DNA of 64,000 bases, taken from NCBI GenBank assembly GCA_032433765.1, contig JAVIAB010000046.1, forward strand, positions 63,970,175 to 64,034,174, read 5' to 3'. Source of the stretch: Megaustenia siamemsis. Lineage: Eukaryota > Mollusca > Gastropoda > Stylommatophora > Ariophantidae. Position 1 is the first letter of the stretch. Every line of letters starts with the position of its first letter. Made by a program: the position numbers and the translations under genes. The notes under the pieces were generated by a model. The model was not told where the DNA came from. It saw only the letters and a program-made list of their open reading frames with translations, and made no database searches. Shown in pieces: positions 1-11,606 of the stretch.

Positions 1-476
1 GAGGTAAAATGTTAGTGATTTGGCCACTCTTTTTGGGACTTTGGATGTAACTATCTGTTCGATGTGTCTAACTAGTATGACTATGTGAGTACCTTTTTTA
101 TGGTGTTAAGGTTGATTTTTTGAGTATGAGCCTACATTTTTGTGTTCTGTGTGTAAAATATTTCGATTTGACCAAACATTTTTTGGGGCTTTGGCTGTAA
201 CTATCTGTTCGATGTGTCTAACTATTATGACTATGTGAGTAGATTTTTAGGGTTTTGAGGTCGACTTTTTCGCTTATGAGTTAAAATTTTTTTTGTGTTC
301 TGGAGGTAAAATGTTAGTGATTTGGCCACTCTTTTTGGGAGTTTGGATGTAACTATCTGTTCGATGTGTCTAACTATTATGACTATGTGAGTACCTTTTT
401 ATGGTGTTGAGGTCGATTTTTTGAGTATGAGCCTACATTTTTGTGTTCTGTGGGTAAAATATTTTCGATTTGACCA
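1..476. repeat. Tandem repeat, about 151-bp unit, three copies
   Basis: The string TAACTATCTGTTCGATGTGT recurs near 48, 198 and 349, giving a unit of about 151 bp. The first and third copies are more alike than either is to the second, so the true unit may be a two-part repeat of about 302 bp. The array probably continues to the left of the window. No coding potential is seen. Confidence 0.8.
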
Positions 477-482
477 ACAGCC

Positions 483-1262
483 TTTGCTTCCTAGTTTTCT
501 GTCCTTGCCTCTTAGGTTTCTGCCCTTGCCTCTTTGGTTTCTGCCCTTGCCTCCTAGGTTTCTGACCTTGCCTCCTAGGTTTCTGACCTTCCCTCATAGG
601 TTTCTGACCTTCCCTCTTTGGTTTCTGTCTTTGCCTCTTAGGTTTCTGCCCTTACCTCCTAGGTTTCTGCCCTTGCCTCCTAGGTTTCTGCCCTTGCCTC
701 CTGGGTTTCTGCCCTTGCCTCTTTGGTTTCTGCCCTTGCCTCCTAGGTTTCTGACCTTGCCTTGTAGGTTTCTGACCTTGCCTCCTAGGTTTCTGACCTT
801 CCCTCTTTGGTTTCTGACCTTCCCTCCTTGTTTTCTAACACAGCTTCCTAGATTTCTGACCTTCCCGCCTTGTTTTCTGCCGTACAGAGGACAACTTTTG
901 AATTGACAAAGACAGCTTTTGAATTGACAAAGACAACTTTTGAAATAGCATATGAGGGACAAAAGTTCCGATAGGTGACCATGTCCTTTCTGACCTTCCC
1001 TCCTTGTTTTCTAACACAGCTTCCTAGATTTCTGATCTTCCCTCCTTGTTTTGAACCTTTGCTTCCTAGTTTTCTGTCCTTGCCTCCTAGGTTTCTGCCC
1101 TTGCCTCCTAGGTTTCTGACCTTGCCTCCTAGGTTTCTGACCTTGCCTCTTAGGTTTCTACCCTTGCGTCTTAGGTTTCCGCCCCTGCCTTCTAGGTTTC
1201 TGCCCTTACCTCTTTGGTTTCTGCCCTTGCCTCCTAGGTTTCTGCCCTTGCCTCCTAACTTT
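483..1262. repeat. 21-bp pyrimidine-rich minisatellite
   Basis: The unit resembles TTTCTGCCCTTGCCTCCTAG and is 21 bp long. It runs from 483 to about 878, is interrupted by roughly 100 bp of different sequence, and resumes at about 985. Because 21 is a multiple of three and the unit lacks stops, both strands stay open: a 7-residue repeat like RFLPLPP on plus and GGKGRNL on minus. These frames have no other sign of being genes. Confidence 0.9.
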
Positions 1263-1670
1263 TATTTACCAGATTATATTTAAACTAGTCGGATGTGAGA
1301 CTTCGTGTTATAAGCGTGTTTGATTCACGGACGTTTATTTTCATAGTACTGGTCAGTCTAGCGGTCTGTGTTGTAGTGGAATATTTTACGGTGTAAGTTG
1401 AATTTTTTTTTTTTTCTGTTTTTCTCTTAGCTCATAACGATGTGATAGGTTATCATTAAAGGAATTTCAGTTGTATTAATGGTGATGTGTATAAAGTACG
1501 TATGTTAAGCCTTGTCGAGTGTATTATTCCTTCGTTTTTCATATGTTTATCTTATTGGTTCTTTAAAAAGTAGATATTTCAAGTCTTTTTGTAATTGATA
1601 TTCAATGTTATTAATGTGTTACACTGGCGGTAAGGTAAAAATACGAATGAAGGCGGAACGCTAGGCGAGG
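1263..1670. other. AT-rich stretch without recognised feature
   Basis: Unique AT-rich sequence. I see no ORF of note, no repeat and no element signature. Confidence 0.5.
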
Positions 1671-1671
1671 T

Positions 1672-1672
<1 letters not shown>

Positions 1673-1729
<57 letters not shown>

Positions 1730-1982
1730 AAGGTGGAATGGTAGGAGAGAAGTCTAGTAGGGGTTAGAAGAGAGAGAGAGCGAGAGAGAGAGAGTGAGAA
1801 GCCTATGAGAAAGAAGGCGAGATGCTAGGTATAAATGGTGAGAATAATTAAGTGTTACAATAGGAGGGACGCTAAAAATATGAGGGAGGGCGGGGGAGCT
1901 AAAGGGAGAGGTGGAGGGTGGACTGATAGGTTAGAAGTCTAAGAGAGGATAGGGGAGAAAGAGAGAGAGAGAGAGAGAGAAG
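1673..1982. repeat. (GA)n microsatellites and GA-rich repeats
   Basis: A pure (GA)n tract lies at about 1675-1726. Shorter GA tracts lie at about 1770-1797 and 1958-1980, within purine-rich imperfect copies of a segment that includes GAAGGCGAGATGCTAGG-like text. Confidence 0.85.
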
Positions 1983-2583
1983 GAAGGCGCGATGATAGGG
2001 ATAAATGGAGAGAACGCTCTTTCCTATTTCTATATAAAAAGAAAGGTAGCTGATGATAACGTCTCGACTACGCCTTTAGATATTTAACTCTTTACACTAC
2101 CAGTTTAGACTACACAGCAATCTCTAACAGTTTCACCCCTTATGATTCATTTATGACATAGAACTAAGCAGACACCCAACTACATAGCTATAAATAAATG
2201 TTATCCGTGTACTATATATTTACTCAGTGTACTAAATATGTTTGTAATGTTATATAATATCCACTGTATGTTATACACCTATTGAGATAATAAAAGAATA
2301 AAATATATCTTCGTCTTTTGTTTTATTTTGATTGTTTTTCAATGCTGTTGTCTAATCTACTAACCTATCACTATCAATCAAGTGCATCAAGAACTCCAAA
2401 TTCAGCACACACCAGACATGAACACGTCACTTCCGGGGTCACCGGGACTAGAGGTCAACATCAGGACACGAAATGTCATGGTTAACTCCCCTTGTCTCTC
2501 GTGTACATTAGGCGCTAAAGGCGCCTCTTATATATCTTTGTTAATTCGCGCCTAAATGCTATCCAGATGGACCCTTGTATACT
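1983..2583. other. AT-rich stretch without recognised feature
   Basis: Mostly AT-rich unique sequence. A more balanced stretch lies at about 2400-2560. I looked there for the next downstream exon of the TANC-like gene and found none. I cannot assign anything here. Confidence 0.4.
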
Positions 2584-2957
2584 ACTTTTAATGAACTGAT
2601 GAGTCAGTGCTAAACCCATGTTTAATGAACTGATGAGTCAGTGCTAAACCCATGTTTAATGAACTGATGAGTCAGTGCTAAACCCATGTTTAGTGAATTG
2701 ATGAGTCAGTGTTAAACCCATGTTTAGTGAATTGATGGATCAGTGTTAAACCCATGTTTAGTGAATTGATGGATCAGTGTTAAACCCATGATTACTAACT
2801 GATAAGTCAGTGCTAAACCCATGTTTAATGAACTGATGAGTCAGTGCTAAACCCATGTTTAATGAACTGATGAGTCAGTGCTAAACCCATGTTTAGTGAA
2901 TTGATGAGTCAGTGTTAAACCCATGTTTAGTGACTTGATGAGTCAGTGTTAAACCCT
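2584..2957. repeat. 34-bp minisatellite
   Basis: About eleven copies of a 34-bp unit containing AACTGATGAGTCAGTGC and TAAACCCATG. Sub-blocks differ (TTAATGAACTG versus TTAGTGAATTG) and are grouped, so there is some higher-order order. The array is AT-rich and non-coding. Confidence 0.9.
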
Positions 2958-3026
2958 GTGTGACTGCTATGCTCTTTTCATACATCACTTTAAATAATGA
3001 AATTAAAAACAAATAAATTCATCAAT

Positions 3027-5006
3027 GAAATACAACAAATAATACAACAAATAATACAACAAATAATACAAAAACAATACAACAAATAATACAACAAATA
3101 ATACAACAAACAATACAACAAATAATACAAAAACAATACAAAAACAATACAACAAACAATACAACAAATAATACAACAAATAATACAAAAACAATACAAC
3201 AAACAATACAACAAATAATACAACAAATAATACAAAAACAATACAACAAGTAATTCAAAAACAATACAAAAACAATACAAAAACAATACAACAAATAATA
3301 TAACAAATAATACAACAAATAATACAACAAATAATACAAAAACAATACAACAAGTAATTCAAAAACAATACAAAAACAATACAACAAATAATACAACAAA
3401 TAATACAACAAATAATACAAAAACAATACAACAAGTAATTCAAAAACAATACAAAAACAATACAACAAAAAATACAACAAATAATACAACAAATAATACA
3501 ACAAATATTACAACACATAATACAACAAACAATACAACAAATAATACAACAAATAATACAACAAATAATACAAAAACAATACAAAAACAATACAACAAGT
3601 AATACAACAAATAATACAACAAATAATACAACAAATAATACAACAAATAATACAACAAATAATACAAAAACAATACAACAAGTAATTCAAAAACAATAAA
3701 AAAACAATACAACAAATAATACAACAAATAATACAACAAACAATACAACAAATAATACAACAAATAATACAACAAATAATACAACAAATAATACAAAAAC
3801 AATACAAAAACAATACAAAAAGTAATACAACAAATAATACAACAAATAATACAACAAATAATACAACAAATAATACAACAAACAATACAACAAATATTAC
3901 AACAAATAATACAAAAACAATACAAGTGATTCAAAAACAATACAAAAACAATACAACAAATAATACAACAAATAATACAACAAATAATACAACAAATAAT
4001 ACAACAAATAATACAACAAATAATACAACAAACAATACAAAAACAATACAACAAATAATACAACAAATAATACAACAAACAATACAACAAACAATACAAA
4101 AACAATACAACAAATAATATAACAAATAATACAACAAATAATACAACAAATAATACAACAAATAATACAACAAACAATACAACAAACAATACAAAAACAA
4201 TACAACAAATAAAACAACAAATAATACAACAAATAATACAACAAATAATACAACAAATAATACAACAAACAATACAACAAACAATACAAAAAACAATACA
4301 ACAAATAATACAACAAATAATACAACAAACAATACAAAAACAATACAACAAATAATACAACAAATAATACAACAAATAATACAACAAATAATACAACAAA
4401 CAATACAACAAACAATACAACAAATAATACAACAAATAATACAACAAACAATACAAAAACAATACAACAAATAATACAACAAATAATACAACACATAATA
4501 CAACAAACAATACAACAAATAATACAACAAATAATACAACAAACAATACAAAAACAATACAACAAATAATACAACACATAATACAACAAACAATACAACA
4601 AATAATACAACAAATAATACAAAAACAATACAACAAATAATACAACAAATAATACAACAAACAATACAACAAACAATACAACAAATAATACAACACATAA
4701 TACAAAAACAATACAAAAACAATACAACAAATAATACAACAAATAATACAACAAATAATACAACAAATAATACAAACACAATACAACAAATAATACAACA
4801 CATAATACAACAAATAATACAACAAACAATATGACAAATAATACAACAAACAATACAATACAAAAACAATACAACACATACTACATAAACAATACAAAAA
4901 CAATACAAAAAACAATACAACAAATAATACAACAAACAATACAAAAACAATACAAAAACAATACAAAAAACAATACAACAAATAATACAGAAAGAATACA
5001 AAAAAT
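3027..5006. repeat. About 2-kb A-rich array of 12- and 11-bp units
   Basis: The array consists of CAACAAATAATA (12 bp) and ACAAAAACAAT (11 bp) units mixed in runs. The plus strand is almost free of G, giving a strong strand asymmetry. The frames it leaves open on the minus strand (LLYYLLY, CCIICCI) are compositional artefacts. It abuts the donor side of the TANC-like exon at 5018-5238, so it lies in that gene's next intron. Confidence 0.95.
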
Positions 5007-5017
5007 AGAAGGAATAC

Positions 5018-5238
5018 CTGCAGCAGTAGATCCTTGTAAGCCACCAACTGTGGAGCCCTTGCTAACTGGGCTGCGATGCTGGAAACCATGTCAGCCACCA
5101 TACATGTGGCGTTGTTATCGGCCTGGCACATGTGGTAGGCAACAACTTGGAAGCCGAGGCCGTTCAGTGCAGCATAGTCTGTCAGCTTTGTGTTGGTTGG
5201 TGCTCCACTGTTGTTATGCGGAGACTGGCCTTGTTGCT
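5018..5238 (-). CDS. TANC: TANC-like gene, exon after the P-loop exon
   Basis: This is an internal exon of a TANC-family scaffold gene. On the minus strand it starts after a TTTGTAG acceptor and ends CTGCAG before GTATTC, a weak but legal donor. It is 221 bp, phase 1 in and phase 0 out. The peptide includes VVAYHMCQADNNATCMV and then a stretch ending APQLVAYKDLLLQ. In TANC1/TANC2 the corresponding segment follows the P-loop and has VVAYHYCQADN, a Ser-Ile-Ala-Ala-like helix and a Leu-Thr/Ala-Ala-Tyr motif, so the match is strong. The first codon joins exactly to the A left by the exon at 11176-11436 to give Lys. Seen: sequence, splice sites, phase. Known: TANC family motifs. Inferred: same transcript. 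Downstream exons are not found in the window. Confidence 0.88.
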
Positions 5239-5358
5239 CTACAAATAATTTGACAACAGAGGAATATAATAGTACAGAGGAAGTTGGTTATAAATATGTA
5301 CTGCTGTGGTGTTTTTGAAAGCAGGAAGAAGAGTTACAAATATAGAATAAAAAGAGGC

Positions 5359-6220
5359 ATAGTTACAGGGCTAGGAAATAAAACAAATTGTTAGGAAATA
5401 AAACAAAGGGCTAGGAAATAAAACAAATTGTTAGGAAATAAAACAGAGAGCTAGGAAATAAAATTGTAAAAAAACCTAAAAAAATTCCAACAAGTGACAA
5501 AATATACATGGAAAACAAACCAGTAGAAGAGATCGATCACTTCATCTATCTTGGAAGTCACATTGATCGAGAAGGGGATACGAGCAAAGAAATTAGAATC
5601 AGACTGGCTAAAGCAGCAATGTCTTTCAGAAGCCTTGAAAAGTTGTGGAAATCAAAACTCATTAGCACAAACACAAAACTTAGGCTATTCAAATCAAATG
5701 TACTATCAACCCTTACGTATGCGTGTGAAAGCTGGAAACAACAAGAGATATAGAAACAAAGTTGAACGCATTCGAAAATAAATGTCTAAGGAAAATACTT
5801 GGTATAGAATGGAACGAATTCAAAACAAACGAGGAAATTAGAGAAATCGCCAATCAACCACTAATATCTTCAGTAATAAAGAAAAGACGATGGTCATACG
5901 TTGGACATGTGATGAGAAGAGATAATAATCGAATAGCAAAGCAAGCCCTCATATGGGAAACAACAGGTAAAAGAAAAAGAGGAAGACCCAGGGAGACACT
6001 GAGAAGAACATTGATGAGAGAGGCAAGAGCAGCAGGAATCGGCTCCCTCAATGAGATAGAACTTCTTGCACAGAGCAGAGACAGATGGCGAGATTTGATA
6101 AAATATCTTTAAAAGAAAACTGCTAGAACAAAAATTCATATAGGAGAAGGTGTATCTTGGTCTACGCCCTATGGGCCGGTTACGGCTCGAAAGGTCAATA
6201 GATAGATAGATAGTTACAGG
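5359..6220 (+). mobile_element. LINE family 1, copy A, with target-site duplication
   Basis: This is a 5'-truncated non-LTR retrotransposon in plus orientation. From about 5485 it encodes the C-terminal part of a reverse transcriptase polyprotein: YLGSHIDREGDTSKEIRIR, then KAAMSFRSLEKLWKSK, TYACESW, CLRKILGIEWN, VGHVMRRDNNRIAKQAL and KRKRGRPRETLRRTLMREAR, ending RWRDLIKYL and a stop at 6112. One frame change at about 5740-5760 separates the N and C parts. The tail is GATAGATAGATAG. An 11-bp duplication, ATAGTTACAGG, flanks it at 5359-5369 and 6210-6220. The first 115 bp of the insert are not LINE but an inverted copy of nearby DNA (separate entry). Confidence 0.88.
5368..5482 (-). repeat. Inverted copy of 6559-6673 at the LINE 5' junction
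   Basis: This 115-bp stretch of 20-bp GGAAATAAAAC units ends AATTGTAAAAAAACCTAAAA. As far as I can read, it is a perfect reverse complement of 6559-6673. It lies inside the target-site duplication of LINE copy A, between the duplication and the first LINE base. Confidence 0.85.
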
Positions 6221-6558
6221 AATACAGTGATGAAAGACAACATAAAATGTTCTAACATTTATATCTTGAGGCTAGTCTTCTATTGGAACATAGACTTCAT
6301 TTTTATCCATAGATCTAATTTTATCTATTATTTTTTTGTCAGTGGGTGACCACACGGATAAAAACAATTGCTATTCTTCAAAACAGGTGGACACAGGTTC
6401 ATATCACAGTTGGGTTAAAGTCATTTTGTATGGGGGTGGGGGGCACAAAAACATCAACACAAACACCTTCAGGCAACTGTAATGGACATGCACCCATTAT
6501 TCTCCAGCCTATAATTGCACCAGTTGACCAAGAAAAAGAATAAAAGCCAAAATGATAA
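6221..6558. other. No feature recognised
   Basis: Unique sequence between LINE copy A and the inverted array. A plus-strand frame of 65 codons at 6346-6543 has no recognisable motif, and I do not call it a gene. Confidence 0.4.
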
Positions 6559-6832
6559 TTTTTAGGTTTTTTTACAATTTTATTTCCTAGCTCTCTGTTT
6601 TATTTCCTAACAATTTGTTTTATTTCCTAGCCCTTTGTTTTATTTCCTAACAATTTGTTTTATTTCCTAGCCCTTTGTTTTATTTTCTAGCCCTTTGTTT
6701 TATTTCCTAGCCCTTTGTTTTATTTCCTAGCCCTTTGTTTTATTTCCTAGCCCTTTGTTTTATTTCCTAGCCCTTTGTTTTATTTCCTAGCCCTTTGTTT
6801 TATTTCCTAGCCCTTTGTCTCTGTACTTTTGC
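6559..6832. repeat. 20-bp array, source of the inverted LINE junction
   Basis: Units TTTTATTTCCTAGCCCTTTG and TTTTATTTCCTAACAATTTG (20 bp) repeat about 13 times. The left end, 6559-6673, is matched in inverse orientation at 5368-5482. Confidence 0.92.
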
Positions 6833-7885
6833 CTCAGTAGAAGACCAGCTCTGTAACATGGGATCATCTTGTGATAGTCTCTTTATTTATACAATTTTTG
6901 TGTGTGTCTAATCTCCCAATTTTTGTGTGTGTCTAATCTCCCAATTTGTTGCTTTAATCATGGCTAGAGAATCATTAATCCCTTTATGAACTTTTCTAAT
7001 GTCTGCTGTTATAACTTTTTCTATGGACTAAGTTTGTTAAAACCTTTCTGAACCAGAAAAAAAAAAACAGCAGAGAGCGACAACTTATGGTCTACTATCC
7101 ACAACAATTTGACCCACATTTAAAACAGAATCTAAACAGCTCACAGTGTCTAGACATTACACATAAATATAACTTAAAAAAAATACAATGAATTCATAGT
7201 TTCAACTTGTTGCATGCATGAGTCATACAATTTAATATTTCAATGGGTAAATGTCGGCCATGCAGACAAATATGGCCTGCATGGAGTTTAACCTAGATAA
7301 AGCTATAAATGACAATGCACAATGGCTGCACGTGTCATCCAGTTTTATTGCAGAGACAAGAGTAGTTGATTAAACTGTTTTAGCTTGTTTTGTTTTTTGT
7401 TTTTTTGTTTTCAATGTGCTTTTTCTTCATGGGCATTGGAGACTGGAATGAGGGGAACTCTCTTTTGATGGAGGTCATTTTGAACAGTCAAATGTCCAGC
7501 CTAATTGGGTATACACAGAGGCAAGAGAATTTGTCAATGACATCAACATTTGCTTGAAGATTCAGTGACATGAAGTGAAGCAGTTATAGGGAATTCCCGA
7601 CCACAATTAACTCTAGATTACGACACCTATACATTAGTCACATTTTTACGAAACGTTAGTCAAAATGATGAACACTGCTACATTTGGAGTTTATAAAATA
7701 GTATGGTTGTTTTTAAACTTTTGCTAGAAAGCTTTGTGTTTACCCACGATGAGACATGGTAATCAGATTTCATTGCTGTTGAACCTATGATTACATTTCT
7801 GGCCCACTTTAACTTCTGCTCATAAACTGAAGATCTCACGTTTCTAAAACTTTGCTGCACTGCTGACCTTCATAGACATGTAACT
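6833..7885. other. Intronic unique sequence, no gene seen
   Basis: This lies inside the intron between the TANC-like exons at 11176 and 5238. It holds a 2-copy repeat of about 25 bp (TTTTTGTGTGTGTCTAATCT) at about 6893-6945 and otherwise AT-rich sequence with no coding or element signature. Confidence 0.45.
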
Positions 7886-8125
7886 GTTGTTGTTGTTGAT
7901 CATAAACAAGTGTTGCTGATCATAAACAAGTGTTGCTGATCCCAAACAAGTGTTGCTGATCACAAACAAGTGTTGCTGATCCCATACAAGTGTTGCTGAT
8001 CATAAACATGTGTTGCTGATCACAAACAAGTGTTGCTGATCATAAACAAGTGTTGCTGATCACAAACAAGTGTTGCTGATCATAAACAAGTGTTGCTGAT
8101 CACAAACATGCATTGTTGCTGAAAA
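7886..8125. repeat. 20-bp minisatellite
   Basis: About eleven copies of TGTTGCTGATCATAAACAAG, with variants in the middle (CATAAAC, CACAAAC, CCCAAAC, CCATACA). Confidence 0.92.
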
Positions 8126-8407
8126 TAAACAAGTGTTATTGCTGATCATTCAGCCTACAGTACCAGTGTGATGACAAGAGCAAACTGCATGTGAACTAGA
8201 CTCCAGTTAGGGAGAATTATACAACACCAGCAACCCTCTCTCGACAAAACTTCACTTGATCCAGAGGCTTAACCACATCCATAGCTTGGTTTGAGATAAT
8301 GGAAGACTAGTAGTTGATGCTTGTCTTTATGTGCTCTTTGCAGGCCATAGAACAAAGCTAAATAAACCTTTCTGTCTAAGGAACTTGTTCTCTATCATTT
8401 GTGTACT

Positions 8408-8610
8408 CTGCTGCATTTAACATATTCCGTACCACGAATCGGAAACTGTGGCTTTCGCAGTTGGCATGATGAGACCAAAACAGTGATTAGCGGCTTTTAA
8501 TTTATCGACGTTTATGCAATTATTACTGCTAAAACCTTGTAATTCTTACCCACTTTTCTGAATAAATTCTCCAAACAAAATGGATGTTTTAGATCGATTT
8601 AAATTAATTT
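8408..8610. repeat. Dispersed repeat family Z, copy 1
   Basis: It contains CATATTCCGTACC, GGCTTTTAATTTAT, then a CTGAATAAA-like and TTTAGATCGATTTAAATTAA segment. The same order of blocks is found at 12125-12330 and, more diverged, at 14085-14300. Three copies in 6 kb of the same intron-rich region indicate an old interspersed element of about 200 bp. No ends or duplication were identified. Confidence 0.6.
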
Positions 8611-8682
8611 GGATGGATGGATGGATGCGTTCTCCCAATGACTAAAGTATTCTAGAGTATTCATAGACTGTAGACTTCCTCT

Positions 8683-8825
8683 TCATCATCCGCCCTTAAA
8701 AGGACATTAAGTGGACGTGTTTGCATTGTGTTGTAGTTTGCAGTGTAACACTGATATTTGCGCCTTTCAGCCCAACACATCCGAATTCAGCACAACTTTT
8801 TTGAGTACTGGGTTGTCTTCCCTCT
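8683..8825. repeat. Dispersed repeat family Y, copy 1
   Basis: About 140 bp are shared with 53256-53388, including TTTCAGCCCAACACAT and a preceding ATATTTGCG segment. Both copies are in the same orientation. Family unknown. Confidence 0.65.
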
Positions 8826-9063
8826 TCGATCCCTGCTTGCTTGGCCAGACTAGACAGGTTAGTCTGTTACTGGAGGCACCGCAGAGAGGTGGAGTAGGGT
8901 CTGGATGGTTCTGGTTCACCGATCCTGGCGCAAGCCATCAGCTATGAGTCGCTGACAACTTCCAGCTTTGGTGCTGGGAAGCGCGCCTTCGCCTCCTAAA
9001 TTAATTTGATTGCATTTAATTAAAACTAAAAAAAAACATTCAAAAAGACAGTGTGGCCACTGA
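8826..9063. other. Unassigned sequence between repeat Y and the 47-bp array
   Basis: GC-richer unique sequence. No ORF or tRNA-like fold is recognised with confidence. It could be the remainder of the element that carries repeat Y. Confidence 0.3.
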
Positions 9064-10992
9064 ATGGTGAACCCCTTGTTAGTTGATGTGTTAATTGTCA
9101 CATTGGTGGATAGACAAACCCCTTGTTAGTTGATGTGTTAATTGTCACATTGGTGGATAGACAAGCCCCTTGTTAGTTGATGTGTTAAATGTCACATTGG
9201 TGGACAGACAAACCCCTTGGTAGTTGATGTGTTAAATGTCACATTGGTGGATAGACAAACCCCTTGGTAGTTGATGTGTTAATTGTCACATTGGTGGATA
9301 GACAAACCCCTTGGTAGTTGATGTGTTAATTGTCACATTGGTGGATAGACAAACCCTTGTTAGTTGATGTGTTAAATGTCACATTGGTGGATAGACAAAC
9401 CCCTTGTTAGTTGATGTGTTGTCACATTGGTGGATAGACAAACCCCTTGTTAGTTGATGTGTTAATTGTCACATTGGTGGAATGACAAACCCCTTGTTAG
9501 TTGATGTGTTAATTATCACATTGGTGGATAGACAAACCCTTTGTTAGTTGATGTGTTAATTGTCACATTGGTGGATAGACAAGCCCCTTGTTAGTTGATG
9601 TGTTAATTGTCACATTGGTGGATAGACAAGCCCCTTGTTAGTTGATGTGTTAATTGTCACATTGGTGGACAGACTAACCCCTTGTTAGTTGATGTGTTAA
9701 TTGTCACATTGGTGGATAGACAAACCCCTTGTTAGTTGATGTGTTAAATGTCACATTGGTGGATAGACAAACCCCTTGTTAGTTGATGTGTTAAATGTCA
9801 CATTGGTGGATAGACAAATCCCTTGTTAGTTGATGTGTTAAATGTCACATTGGTGGATAGACAAACCCCTTGTTAGTTGATGTGTTAAATGTCACATTGG
9901 TGGATAGACAAACCCCTTGTTAGTTGATGTGTTAATTGTCACATTGGTGGATAGACAAACCCCTTGTTAGTTGATGTGTTAATTGTCACATTGGTGGATA
10001 GACAAACCCCTTGTTAGTAGATGTGTTAATTGTCACATTGGTGGATAGACAAACCCCTTGTTAGTTGATGTGTTAATTGTCACATTGGTGGATAGACAAA
10101 CCCCTTGGAAGTTGATGTGTTAATTGTCACATTGGTGGATAGACAAACCCCTTGTTAGTTGATGTGTTAATTGTCACATTGGTGGATAGACAAACCCCTT
10201 GTTAGTTGATGTGTTAATTGTCACATTGGTGGATAGACAAACCCCTTGTTAGTTGATGTGTTAATTGTCACATTGGTGGATAGACAAACCCCTTGTTAGT
10301 TGATGTGTTAATTGTCACATTGGTGGATAGACAAACCCCTTGGTAGTTGATGTGTTAATTGTCACATTGGTGGATAGACAAACCCCTTGGTAGTTGATGT
10401 GTTAAATGTCACATTGGTGGACAGACAAACCCGTTGGTAGTTGATGTGTTAAATATCACATTGGTGGACAGACAAGCCCTTGGGGGTTGATGTGTTAAAT
10501 ATCACATTGGTGGATAGACAAGCCCCTTGGGGGTTGATGTGTTAAATGTCACATTGGTGGACAGACAAACCCCTTGGTAGTTGATGTGTTAAATGCCACA
10601 TTGGTGGATAGACAAATCCCTTGGTAGTTGATGTGTTAAATGTCACATTGGTGGACAGACAAACCCCTTGTTAGTTGATGTGTTAAATGCCACATTGGTG
10701 GATAGACAAATCCCTTGGTAGTTGATGTGTTAAATGCCACATTGGTGGATAGACAAATCCCTTGGTAGTTGATGTGTTAAATGCCACATTGGTGGATAGA
10801 CAAATCCCTTGGTAGTTGATGTGTTAAATGCCACATTGGTGGATAGACAAGCCCCTTGGTAGTTGATGTGTTAAATGCCACATTGGTGGATAGACAAGCC
10901 CCTTGGTAGTTGATGTGTTAAATGCCACATTGGTGGACAGACAAACCCCTTGGTAGTTGATGTGTTAAATGCCACATTGGTGGATAGACAAG
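9064..10992. repeat. 47-bp minisatellite, about 41 copies
   Basis: The unit contains CCCCTTGTTAGTTGATGTG and TTAATTGTCACATTGGTGGA, with 47-bp spacing. Variant classes cluster. GTTAGTTG/AATTGTC dominates the left and middle, while GGTAGTTG/AAATGCC dominates the right end beyond about 10400. This is the pattern expected of local duplication and unequal exchange. It lies in the TANC-like intron, 0.2 kb from the P-loop exon. Confidence 0.95.
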
Positions 10993-11175
10993 CTCTGATC
11001 TCACCGAGCTGCGGTAACAATGGAAGAAGTTGCAGGACATGTACACAAATAATAATAATAAAAAAAATATATAACAACAAAATGAATGGCAATGTGGTCT
11101 ATGCTGACATAATGAACAAACAACAACATATCAATAAATAACTCCTCAAACAGAACCCACAGAACATCATCTTAC

Positions 11176-11436
11176 TTGCATGGCCTACGTTAGCCTCCCC
11201 AAAGCTGCTATGGTCCACCAACTGCTCCACAATGGCTGTCTTGCCACTGCCCAGACCTCCAATTATGATGACACCATTTGGCTTTGAAGCTCCACCTCCT
11301 TCGCCACAAAGCACCGCCTCCAGTTCATTGAACAACCAGGCCCTGCCCACAAAAATGGCCTTGCCCTCTGGATGAGGAACTTCAAACACCAAGGGACTTA
11401 GCTGAAGCTGTGGCGGTCTGATTGGTGTAAATCGAA
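11176..11436 (-). CDS. TANC: TANC-like gene, P-loop NTPase exon
   Basis: On the minus strand this 261-bp exon begins after CTCTTTGCAG and ends GCAA before GTAAGA; both ends are phase 1. The peptide contains LVFEVPHPEGKAIFVGR, then WLFNELEAVL, and a Walker A loop in VIIIGGLGSGKTAIVEQLV (GxxGxGKT, with Gly-Lys-Thr intact). In TANC1/TANC2 the same order (LxFEVP, FVGRxWLFxE, VVIxGxxGxGKTAI) opens the STAND-type ATPase region, ahead of ankyrin and TPR repeats. TANC proteins are postsynaptic scaffolds. The exon continues in frame to 5018-5238. The insertion CGEGGGASKPN between helix and Walker A is Gly-rich, as in the vertebrate proteins, where that linker also varies. Confidence 0.9.
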
Positions 11437-11439
11437 CTG

Positions 11440-11521
11440 CAAAGAGCACACAAGTCATCAATGTCTGCAAGACACACAAGTTATCAAGGTCTACAAGACA
11501 CACAAGTCGTCAATGTCTACA
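11440..11521. repeat. Three copies of a short repeat of about 30 bp
   Basis: ACACAAGTCATCAATGTCTG, ACACAAGTTATCAAGGTCTA and ACACAAGTCGTCAATGTCTA follow one another directly upstream (minus strand) of the P-loop exon acceptor. The array is small and intronic. Confidence 0.7.
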
Positions 11522-11606
11522 AACTGAGACTAGCAAAAACGTGAAGCAAATAGCACCTGCCACATCTTGTGGCATTGGGGTATATGTTGGTATGGGGTAT
11601 ATATAG

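Noticed and set aside
2584..2957. CTGATGAG in every 34-bp unit suggested a tandem hammerhead ribozyme, as found in some invertebrate satellites.
   Set aside because: The matching GAAA core and the stem II and III complementarity are absent; only the CTGATGAG half of the core is present.
3022..5131. Long minus frame of 563 codons rich in Cys, Leu and Tyr.
   Set aside because: Its first 38 or so codons belong to the true TANC-like exon; the rest is the intronic A-rich array read through the donor site.
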